From assembly GCA_049279675.1 (NCBI GenBank), contig JBAPOP010000166.1:1-24494 (forward strand): DNA of 24,494 nt, in the 5' to 3' direction. Positions 15,318 to 21,439 of this stretch are shown one piece after another (the stretch's first letter is position 1; every line of letters begins with the position of its first letter). Source of the DNA: Palsa-147 sp049279675. Its GTDB lineage: Bacteria > Acidobacteriota > Terriglobia > Acidiferrales > UBA7541. The notes beneath the pieces were generated by a model. That model worked only from the letters and a program-made list of their open reading frames with translations. It ran no database searches and was not told where the DNA came from. Both the position numbers and the translations under genes were made by a program.

Positions 15318-16586
15318 ATGCCCCAGCCCGGAGAGACGGCGCAAAAGCCGTCGGCGGAAGATTGTTTTCTCGATCTGTTAGCTGAGACCCTCGAGGGCCT
15401 GGATGATGGTGTGCGCGGGCCGTTCCTGCAGCGTTTCTTCAAATCCTTCACCCAATTGGAACTCGATGAAGCGCAATGCACGCGAGCGTGGTCCGATATT
15501 ATCGCGCGCCAAAAGGAATTTTCGGAGGCGCTCGGCCGCCGCATCGCTCTGAAGACGGCGCTCGTGGATGTGCTCGGCGCGTCGCATTTCCTGCAAGTTC
15601 CCGTGCTGCTCGAATACGATGCCTATCGCAAGTTGCAAATTAACGCCGCAACCGATGGGCTAACGGGTCTCTACAATCGCCGGCTCTTCGACGAGACCTG
15701 CGACAAGGAACTGAATCGCGCGAAACGTTATAGCGGGCTTCTCGCCGTCGTGTTGTTCGATCTTCACCGCTTGAAGGAAATCAACGACAAGTACGGCCAC
15801 ATGAAGGGCGACCAAGTCCTTCAACTCGCTGCGAACAATTTGCGAAAGACGCTCCGCGCATCCGACTTCGCTTTCCGAATCGGCGGCGACGAATTTGCGC
15901 TCGTGCTGCCGCAAACCGATCCCGAACAAGCCGCGACACTTTGCCGCCGCGTCCGGAACAATTTTGAAAACGAAGTTGCCCCGCTGAAGATGAAAGCCGC
16001 GGTGACGCTCGACTTCGGGATGGCCGTCTATCCTTCGGATGCGGACACAAAAGAAAATCTCGTTCAGCTAGCCGACGAACGGCTCTACGCGCTCAAGCAT
16101 TCGGGGCAAACAACGCGATTGACTCCGGTTGAAGCTCCGGCCGCACCGCAGCCGCGCGTTGTCACGGCAATGCCGTCGCCTCCGGCGCCGCCACGCGAAG
16201 TTCCACCACCGCGCGAAGTTCCTCCCGCCCGGCGCGAAACGCCCGCTCCGACCGCGTATGCTCCGCCAGCGGGCATTGGCGTGCCATTCACTCCCGCAGC
16301 CGCAAAACCCGAACCGGCGAAGCAGCAGCGTAAATGGGAGCGCGTTTCTCTCTCCGGAACGAAGTCGAACGCCGTCCTTGATACGCCTCTGAAAACTGCG
16401 GCAGTCCTCGACTTGAGTTACGGCGGTGTGGCGCTGATGTTCGACTCAAACGAAGAGCTTCCGAATGAATTCTCGGCGGTTCTTCACGTTCCGATCCTGC
16501 CGCCTCTTCGCGTCAGCCTCCGCAAAGCCTACGCGCTTCCGGCCGAAGGCGGACGGGTTCGAATGGGCTGCTCGTTCGTTTCCTAG
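15318..16586 (+). CDS. GGDEF diguanylate cyclase with C-terminal PilZ domain
   Basis: This 422-residue soluble protein couples synthesis and sensing of cyclic di-GMP. Residues 1-105 are helical and unassigned. The GGDEF domain spans about 108-272 (DGLTGLYNRR), with an intact active-site GGDEF at 189-193 and an intact inhibitory site R180-A-S-D183 exactly five residues before it. An active, product-inhibited cyclase is therefore expected. A Pro/Ala-rich linker (about 275-345, with repeated PPREV units) leads to a PilZ-like domain with RKWER and DLSYGG near 345-380. This PilZ is shorter and more divergent than the other two. There is no membrane segment or signal peptide. The ribosome site is weak: GGAG lies 13 nt before the ATG. 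Confidence 0.92.
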   Translation: MPQPGETAQKPSAEDCFLDLLAETLEGLDDGVRGPFLQRFFKSFTQLELDEAQCTRAWSDIIARQKEFSEALGRRIALKTALVDVLGASHFLQVPVLLEYDAYRKLQINAATDGLTGLYNRRLFDETCDKELNRAKRYSGLLAVVLFDLHRLKEINDKYGHMKGDQVLQLAANNLRKTLRASDFAFRIGGDEFALVLPQTDPEQAATLCRRVRNNFENEVAPLKMKAAVTLDFGMAVYPSDADTKENLVQLADERLYALKHSGQTTRLTPVEAPAAPQPRVVTAMPSPPAPPREVPPPREVPPARRETPAPTAYAPPAGIGVPFTPAAAKPEPAKQQRKWERVSLSGTKSNAVLDTPLKTAAVLDLSYGGVALMFDSNEELPNEFSAVLHVPILPPLRVSLRKAYALPAEGGRVRMGCSFVS

Positions 16587-16625
16587 CTGCTTAACCCCCG
16601 CGTTTTGTTCTGATTCCGGCCAGTA

Positions 16626-16654
16626 TTGGAGCAATTGCCATTCTCGCGTATAAT
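16626..16654 (+). promoter_or_regulatory. Sigma-70-type promoter of rpmE
   Basis: TTGGAG at 16626-16631, a 17-bp spacer and a perfect TATAAT at 16649-16654. Transcription would start near 16661 and give a leader of about 87 nt before rpmE. This is the best housekeeping promoter in the window. Confidence 0.7.
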
Positions 16655-16747
16655 GGCGGTTCGTCCTTGGGCCTAGCGACGCGGCGGAAGTTGCAGCGTT
16701 CGTGAAATAGCCGCGCAGACCGGCCTGGACGGAATGGAGTACTCCTC

Positions 16748-16963
16748 ATGAAAGCCGGAATTCATCCCGATTATCACGAAGTCACCGTGCATTGCGCCTG
16801 CGCCAACACGTTCAAGACTCGCTCCACGTTTAAGGGCGATTTGATCAAGGTGGAAATCTGCTCGAACTGCCACCCGTTTTTTACGGGCAAGCAGAAGCTG
16901 ATTGACACAGCGGGCCGCGTCGAGCGCTTCAATCGCAAATACGAAAAGGCGATGAAGAAGTAA
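16748..16963 (+). CDS. rpmE: 50S ribosomal protein L31, zinc-binding type
   Basis: The 71-residue protein is a component of the large ribosomal subunit at the central protuberance, bridging to the small subunit. It is the zinc-containing form, with the four-cysteine set C16, C18, C38 and C41 (CACANTF, CSNCHPFFTGKQK). A basic C-terminus (FNRKYEKAMKK) follows. Zinc-type L31 serves as a zinc reserve in some bacteria, where a cysteine-less paralogue replaces it under zinc limitation; no paralogue is seen here. The ribosome site GGAG lies in the perfect palindrome GGAGTACTCC at 16736-16745, just before the ATG. It is preceded by its own promoter. Confidence 0.97.
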   Translation: MKAGIHPDYHEVTVHCACANTFKTRSTFKGDLIKVEICSNCHPFFTGKQKLIDTAGRVERFNRKYEKAMKK

Positions 16964-17002
16964 GAGTCTTGGTCTTTCAGATGATCCCGCGAGCATATCC
17001 AC

Positions 17003-17024
17003 GTCGAGGTGTGTCTCGACACAC
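17003..17024. repeat. Two mutually exclusive short hairpins downstream of rpmE
   Basis: GTCGAG (17003-17008) can pair with CTCGAC (17015-17020) around GTGTGT. Alternatively GTGTGT (17009-17014) pairs with ACACAC (17019-17024) around CTCG. They lie about 40 nt after the rpmE stop and may end its transcript, though no T-run follows. Confidence 0.4.
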
Positions 17025-17047
17025 TGGTGGCCGTGCGACATCTGCGA

Positions 17048-17076
17048 GTGCCGGACGAAGCCCGGTCCGGCGCTAC
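17048..17076 (-). repeat. REP-like palindrome with GTAG head (copy A)
   Basis: On the minus strand GTAGCGCCGG begins the element. Arms of nine positions (17048-17056 with 17065-17073, one G-T pair on the plus strand) enclose an 8-nt loop. The head is identical over ten bases to the element at 19238. The GTAG-plus-palindrome arrangement is characteristic of REP sequences mobilised by RAYT (Y1) transposases; none is encoded in the window. Confidence 0.55.
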
Positions 17077-17120
17077 ATTACTGCCCGGAGTTGCGTGGCA
17101 GTGTAAAATGTCGGGCATCA

Positions 17121-18695
17121 ATGGCGACACCTGCATCTTCCAGAGCATTTCCTGAATCGCTCGTTGAAACTGCCGGGCCGCGCATCACGCTGCGCAACGC
17201 ATTCGCGCGTCCGCTCGATTCCGCGATTGCCGCCGCAAGGACGTGCTATTCGCCGCGGCTAATCGGCGCCGAAGAGATCACCGAAAAGCAGCGCGTGAAT
17301 ATCGGCGCTGCGACGTTCTACGGCGGCCATCACACCGTCTACCAGCACGCTCATTTTGAATTCGGCCTCGAGAATATCAGCCGGCAATTCGTGTGGTCGT
17401 TTCTGCACGCGCATCCTTTCTATAATTCCGAGCAGCAGAGCCAGCGCTACGTTCGCCTCGATCGCGCTCAAGCGTACGTTCCGCCGCAGGGCCCGCACTT
17501 CGGACCGGAGGAGCGCGCCATCTACGAACGCGCTGTCGCGCACGCTTGGGATTATTACCGCGAACTTTCCTCGCTGCTCGAGCCGGACGCCCGGGAGATT
17601 CTCGGCGACATATGGCACGTGAGCGACATGTCGCATCCGAAGCGCGTGAAGAAAGTCGCGCAACAATCGGAGAAGCGCGCGATTGAAGTGGCGCGCTACG
17701 TTCTTCCGGTCGCGGCGTTCACGACGATGGTGCACACGCTTTCGGGAATCGTGCTGCATCGTCTGTGGCGCATGCAGGCGGCTTCGGATACGCCGACGGA
17801 AGCTCGCGAAGTAATCGGCTCGATGGTGGGCGCGGTTCGGGAAATCGATCCTGAATTTTTCGACCGGTTCGACAACGAGCCCATGGAAGATCCGCCGGAG
17901 TGGAAGCAGCCGGTGGCGGATGGCGAGGGGTTCGCGCGCGAATTTGATGCGCGACTTGGCGGGCGCACGTCGAAGCTTGTGGACTATACGCCGCGCGCCA
18001 TGGCCGTAATGGCGGGAGCGTATCGCGCCGTTCTGGGCTTGACCTCAGCTGAATGCCCGGACGCTGAAGCGATTGACCGGCTACTCAATCCGGCGCGGAA
18101 CCCATATCGCCGCGAGACGCTGAATATCGGCGTTCATGCGCCGATTATGCGGGCGCTTCAGCATGCCAATTTTACCTTCGCGAAGAAAATCAGCCATACC
18201 GGCGACAGCCAGGATCAGCGGCATCGCATGGTGCCCGGCTCGCGGCCGCTCTTGACGCTGGCGGATACGCGCGCGCCTGACTTCATCATGCCGATGTTGA
18301 TTGCCGGAAATCCTCGCGCGCGTGCAGTGTACGAAGAAGCGATGGTGGCGGCTTGGGCGGCGAAAAATGAATTGCTCGATCGCGGCGTCCCGCGCGAATT
18401 CGCGCTCTATCTGCTGCCGAACGCGAAGGCGATTCGCCTCGTTGAGTCCGGCTCGCTCTTGCATCTGCTCCACAAATGGACGATGCGTACGTGCTTTAAT
18501 GCGCAGGAAGAGATTTACCAGGCTTCGATGGAAGAAGTCGCGGAGGTTCGCGAAGTTTTTCCCGAACTCGCGCGCTATATTGGTCCGCCGTGCGTCCTGC
18601 GCGCGGGAATTTCTTCTCCGATCTGCACCGAAGGCTCGCATTTCTGCGGCGTGAAAGTCTGGGTGGATTTTCCCAACGTCCAGCGCCGGATTTGA
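17121..18695 (+). CDS. thyX: FAD-dependent thymidylate synthase, tandem two-domain form
   Basis: ThyX makes dTMP from dUMP using methylenetetrahydrofolate and FAD. Classical ThyX has about 220-250 residues; this one has 524 and reads as two ThyX-like halves. The N-terminal half has FGLENISRQF and then HAHPFYNSEQQSQRY near 96-110, where the SEQQSQRY part is kept but RHR is replaced by HAH. The C-terminal half has SQDQRHRMVPGSRP near 363-375, with RHR, followed by YLLPNAKAIRL and RTCFNAQEEI. The tail is cysteine-bearing (C491, C502, C509). The start at 17121 is chosen over an upstream TTG; TAAAAT at 17104-17109 suggests a very short leader, as no ribosome site is seen. The frame is intact. Confidence 0.9.
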   Translation: MATPASSRAFPESLVETAGPRITLRNAFARPLDSAIAAARTCYSPRLIGAEEITEKQRVNIGAATFYGGHHTVYQHAHFEFGLENISRQFVWSFLHAHPFYNSEQQSQRYVRLDRAQAYVPPQGPHFGPEERAIYERAVAHAWDYYRELSSLLEPDAREILGDIWHVSDMSHPKRVKKVAQQSEKRAIEVARYVLPVAAFTTMVHTLSGIVLHRLWRMQAASDTPTEAREVIGSMVGAVREIDPEFFDRFDNEPMEDPPEWKQPVADGEGFAREFDARLGGRTSKLVDYTPRAMAVMAGAYRAVLGLTSAECPDAEAIDRLLNPARNPYRRETLNIGVHAPIMRALQHANFTFAKKISHTGDSQDQRHRMVPGSRPLLTLADTRAPDFIMPMLIAGNPRARAVYEEAMVAAWAAKNELLDRGVPREFALYLLPNAKAIRLVESGSLLHLLHKWTMRTCFNAQEEIYQASMEEVAEVREVFPELARYIGPPCVLRAGISSPICTEGSHFCGVKVWVDFPNVQRRI

Positions 18696-18725
18696 GTCGG
18701 CGATGAACGGACCCACGATTCAGCG

Positions 18726-19241
18726 ATGACCCGCCGCGGCAGCCTCGCGTATTACCTCTCCGCGTGGATTTGCGGTTGTCTCTTCATGAGCGTGGCGATC
18801 TGCGTCAAAGATCGAAATGCATTGGTTGGCGCCAATTTTTCCGCTTCTGTCCGGCTCATGTATTTCTATTTCTTTTCATTAATGCTGGGTTTTGTGCCGT
18901 CCTTGATTTTTGGATTCCTATTGCGTCGTGCTGCGGGACTTCTAGGCCGTAAGCTTCCAGCGATTTGGATCGTGGGAGGCGCGGTGATTGCTCCCGGCAT
19001 CGTCATGGTCATTGGTGGGTGGGCGCGGAACGCGGCGGCATCCTCACATCCGGGGACACTGCCGGCAGCATTGGTATTCGCGGTTACGGGCGGACTGAGT
19101 TTCACGTACGGTGAAGGATGGTGGCTGGCAATTCCTGTGGGGGCCGCGACGGCTTATGTCCTCTATCGCATTGACCGCGCATTCGCGCCGCAAGCGCAGG
19201 CGAGCGATCAATCCGCAACGGTGGCACGCGGTCACTCGTAG
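18726..19241 (+). CDS. Small integral membrane protein, function unknown
   Basis: The 171-residue protein has about five hydrophobic segments (near 8-25, 42-66, 78-100, 108-125 and 130-147) and a short polar C-terminus. A basic cluster (RRAAGLLGRK) follows the second segment. I recognise no family motif. It begins 30 bp after thyX on the same strand and may be read from the same transcript. Its TAG stop overlaps the GTAG head of a REP-like element. The ATG at 18726 has no clear ribosome site, consistent with translation coupled to thyX. Confidence 0.65.
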   Translation: MTRRGSLAYYLSAWICGCLFMSVAICVKDRNALVGANFSASVRLMYFYFFSLMLGFVPSLIFGFLLRRAAGLLGRKLPAIWIVGGAVIAPGIVMVIGGWARNAAASSHPGTLPAALVFAVTGGLSFTYGEGWWLAIPVGAATAYVLYRIDRAFAPQAQASDQSATVARGHS

Positions 19242-19257
19242 CGCCGGCATCCGGCTC
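19238..19257 (+). repeat. REP-like palindrome with GTAG head (copy B)
   Basis: GTAGCGCCGG at 19238-19247 is followed by CAT and CCGGC (19251-19255), forming a GCCGG/CCGGC hairpin directly after the head. The first ten bases equal those of the element at 17048-17076. It overlaps the stop codon of the membrane-protein gene. The ten bases 19243-19252 also have a perfect inverted match at 19299-19308. Confidence 0.55.
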
Positions 19258-19308
19258 GTGAAATTTCATCGCGGCGGCGTGAACCAAAAACGCTGGCAGG
19301 ATGCCGGC
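19243..19308. repeat. 10-bp inverted repeat GCCGGCATCC / GGATGCCGGC
   Basis: GCCGGCATCC at 19243-19252 and its exact complement at 19299-19308 enclose 46 bp. ATTTTT follows the right arm on the plus strand at 19311-19316, so the structure could also terminate the membrane-protein transcript. It forms the left part of the repeat block filling the gap before rlmN. Confidence 0.55.
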
Positions 19309-19349
19309 CGATTTTTCGTAATTGCGCAATTAGCATCGCTCGCAAAGAC

Positions 19350-19373
19350 GGTCGGTCTTCCGACCGACCCTAC
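19350..19373 (-). repeat. REP-like palindrome with GTAG head (copy C)
   Basis: On the minus strand GTAG (19370-19373) is followed at once by an 8-bp perfect stem (19362-19369 with 19350-19357) and a four-base loop. The stem sequence GGTCGGTC differs from copies A and B, but the architecture is the same. Copies B and C face each other as an inverted pair spanning 19238-19373. It may also help terminate rlmN, which ends at 19478. Confidence 0.5.
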
Positions 19374-19477
19374 GATTGCCGGTCGTGCAATCAGAGTGGA
19401 TCGATGTCGATTTTCGTGGGCCCGGCAGGCAGCACACCGAAGACGCAATTGCTGGATGCGCGATCACGCTGGACTCT

Positions 19478-20584
19478 CTAGGTCGAAATCTGCGCTAGCG
19501 GCTGCGTGCTGCTAGTTTCGAGCAGCGCCAATTGGCCGCAGGCTGCCATCACGTCTTGTCCTCGCGAATAGCGCACGAACGCGGGCACATCCTTCTCCGT
19601 GAGAATGCGGCGGAATTCTTCAGTCCGATTCTCGTCGGGCCGCTGGTAGGGCAAGTTGCCGGGGTTCCACGGAATCAAATTCACTTTCACGCGAATGTTG
19701 GCGAGCAATCGCGCCACGCGGCGGGCATCTTCCGGCGAATCGTTGAAGCCGCCGAGCAGCACGTACTCGAATGTGAGGTGCTCCCACGTTCGCAGTGGAT
19801 ATCGGCGGCAAGCATCGAGCAGCTTCTCGAGCGGATATTTCCGGTTGATGGGCATGATCGTGTTTCGCTGCTCGTCATTCGATGCGTTTAGCGAAACGGC
19901 AAGCTTGGGCCGAACGGGCTCCTGCGCGAGCCGCTCGATTCCGGGAATGATGCCGCTAGTCGAGAGCGTGATGTGCTTCGGCGAAATCGCCATGCCTTTC
20001 GGATCCATCAGGATTTGCAGCGCGGCCATCACAGCTTCGTAATTCAGCAGCGGCTCGCCCTGTCCCATCAGCACGATGTTCGTTCGCGGCTTGAGTTCGG
20101 CTCGGTGGTCGTCCAGCGCGACAAGCACTTGGCCTAGCATCTCTCCCGCCGAAAGATTTCGGATCAACCCGAGCGTCGCCGTGAGGCAAAATCCGCAATC
20201 GACCGCGCAGCCCGCCTGCGTCGAAATGCAAATCGTCTGGCGGTTTTCCTCGGGCATGAATACGGTTTCGATCGTCGTCTCGGCGTTTGTCGCGGAATCA
20301 TCCGGCGCGTCAATTGCGAGAACGTATCGCATGGTGCCGTCGGCGGAGGGATACCGCCGCTGAACTTTCGGCAGCGCGACGCGCGTGGTTTCCTGCAGCT
20401 TATGGCGAAACGCGGCCGGCAGATTTGCCATCGCGGAGATATCGAATCGCTTTTCCGCATAGAACGCGTGATACAACTGCCCGCCGCGGTAGGCTGGTTC
20501 GCCAAGAGACACCGCGAGCGCGCGCAACTCCTCGATGGATTTTCCGAGAAGGTTCAATTTGTTCGCGTGATCCGAGGAAGTCAT
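19478..20584 (-). CDS. rlmN: Dual-specificity rRNA/tRNA adenine-C2 methyltransferase
   Basis: RlmN is a cytosolic radical-SAM enzyme that methylates C2 of A2503 in 23S rRNA and of A37 in some tRNAs, using a methylated cysteine intermediate. The 368-residue protein has the radical-SAM cluster motif C126-AVD-C130-GF-C133, the upstream glutamate in IETVFMP, MGQGEPLLNY, and the methyl-carrying cysteine C349 in DVMAACGQL. The N-terminal accessory domain is present (EPAYRGGQLYHAFYAEKRFD). Length and motifs are complete. It converges with the membrane-protein gene across the repeat block and is divergent from cysteine dioxygenase with only 84 bp between start codons. Confidence 0.97.
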   Translation of the reverse strand: MTSSDHANKLNLLGKSIEELRALAVSLGEPAYRGGQLYHAFYAEKRFDISAMANLPAAFRHKLQETTRVALPKVQRRYPSADGTMRYVLAIDAPDDSATNAETTIETVFMPEENRQTICISTQAGCAVDCGFCLTATLGLIRNLSAGEMLGQVLVALDDHRAELKPRTNIVLMGQGEPLLNYEAVMAALQILMDPKGMAISPKHITLSTSGIIPGIERLAQEPVRPKLAVSLNASNDEQRNTIMPINRKYPLEKLLDACRRYPLRTWEHLTFEYVLLGGFNDSPEDARRVARLLANIRVKVNLIPWNPGNLPYQRPDENRTEEFRRILTEKDVPAFVRYSRGQDVMAACGQLALLETSSTQPLAQIST

Positions 20585-20656
20585 TGCAGCCGCTCGAATT
20601 CATCATAACACGAGCGTTTTCGCCCAATTTTCGCCGCCGCCTTGCTACAGCGGCGT

Positions 20657-20662
20657 TATAAT
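20657..20662 (+). promoter_or_regulatory. Perfect -10 element just before the cysteine dioxygenase start
   Basis: TATAAT lies six bases before the ATG at 20669, so the expected transcription start falls on or next to the start codon, implying a leaderless mRNA. There is no Shine-Dalgarno sequence and no good -35 element. On the opposite strand a TATGAT close to the rlmN start could be its -10. Confidence 0.5.
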
Positions 20663-20668
20663 ACAGCC

Positions 20669-21286
20669 ATGCAAACCAAGTCCGGCGGCGCAGGGCGCCC
20701 AGCGGCGATTCAACGGCTTCATATTGACGAGTGGGTGAAAAAACTCGTCGCAATCCCCGAGCGCAAATTCACGCTCGCGCGCGTCGAGGAATTTATTCGC
20801 GAGAACCTTGTTCTTCCGGATTCGCTCGCACCGTATCTTTTCTACACAAAGAGCCACTACACCCGCAATTTGATCTACAAATGCGATCTCTTCGAAGTTA
20901 TCGCGATCTGCTGGGAATCAGGGCAAGTGAGCCGGATCCACAATCACCGGGAGCAGAATTGCTGGATGGCCGTGCCGATTGGAAAGCTGCGCGTGCAAAA
21001 TTTCCGAGTCGAAGCGCGCGATCCCGTGCACGGAAAGTGTTCGCTCGTGCCAACCGATTCTTACGACATGGATGCCGAGCATCCGGGCATTGTTCAGCCT
21101 GAGGAGCCGGTGCATCAAGTGCTGAATCTGCCTGAATTCGGCGCCCGCGCCGCTACGCTGCACATCTATTCACGCCCGTATTCGAGCTGCGAAGTCTATT
21201 CGCTCGAAAAGGGCGCGTATTCGGATGTTCCACTGCATTATTCGAGCGAATACGGCAAGCTCTCGCCTGACGAAAAGCTGCTTTAA
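20669..21286 (+). CDS. Cysteine dioxygenase
   Basis: This non-haem iron enzyme oxidises L-cysteine to cysteine sulfinate in the cytosol. The 205-residue protein shows the CDO type I family pattern (PF05995). The iron ligands are H91 and H93 (SRIHNHREQNCW) and H149 (PVHQVLN). C98 lies where the cross-linking cysteine of mammalian CDO sits, and TLHIYSRPYSSC supplies H165 and Y167 of the active site. R66 in YTRNLI corresponds to the carboxylate-binding arginine. The start at 20669 fits the TATAAT six bases upstream; a longer frame from 20642 would place this promoter inside the gene. A hairpin follows the stop. Confidence 0.93.
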   Translation: MQTKSGGAGRPAAIQRLHIDEWVKKLVAIPERKFTLARVEEFIRENLVLPDSLAPYLFYTKSHYTRNLIYKCDLFEVIAICWESGQVSRIHNHREQNCWMAVPIGKLRVQNFRVEARDPVHGKCSLVPTDSYDMDAEHPGIVQPEEPVHQVLNLPEFGARAATLHIYSRPYSSCEVYSLEKGAYSDVPLHYSSEYGKLSPDEKLL

Positions 21287-21316
21287 TTCACCGAGTCGCT
21301 GAGATTGCAATAATTC

Positions 21317-21338
21317 CCCGGAGGCAGGGGCTTCCGGG
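21317..21338 (+). terminator. Hairpin after cysteine dioxygenase
   Basis: CCCGGAGGC (21317-21325) pairs with GCTTCCGGG (21330-21338): nine base pairs with one G-T and a four-base loop, about 30 nt after the stop. The nearest T-run (ATTTT at 21351-21355) is 12 nt beyond the stem, so termination may be imperfect. Confidence 0.45.
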
Positions 21339-21399
21339 CTCTGTCGAGATATTTTGATCATGCGAGATGAATCGCCGCCACGCGTTCTAGCGCCGCGAT

Positions 21400-21428
21400 A
21401 TGACATTCCGTCGCTGGCGTGCCACAAT
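21400..21428 (+). promoter_or_regulatory. Candidate promoter of the M16 peptidase gene
   Basis: ATGACA at 21400-21405, a 17-bp spacer and CACAAT at 21423-21428 match the sigma-70 pattern in 5/6 and 4/6 positions. Transcription would start about four bases before the ATG at 21440, again implying almost no leader; no ribosome site is visible. Confidence 0.4.
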
Positions 21429-21439
21429 GCATAGACTAA

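Noticed and set aside
19102..19329. 75-codon minus-strand frame containing AGILPA and PDAGAT strings
   Set aside because: These strings come from translating the intergenic inverted repeat (GCCGGCATCC / GGATGCCGGC), and the frame also runs antisense into the membrane gene.
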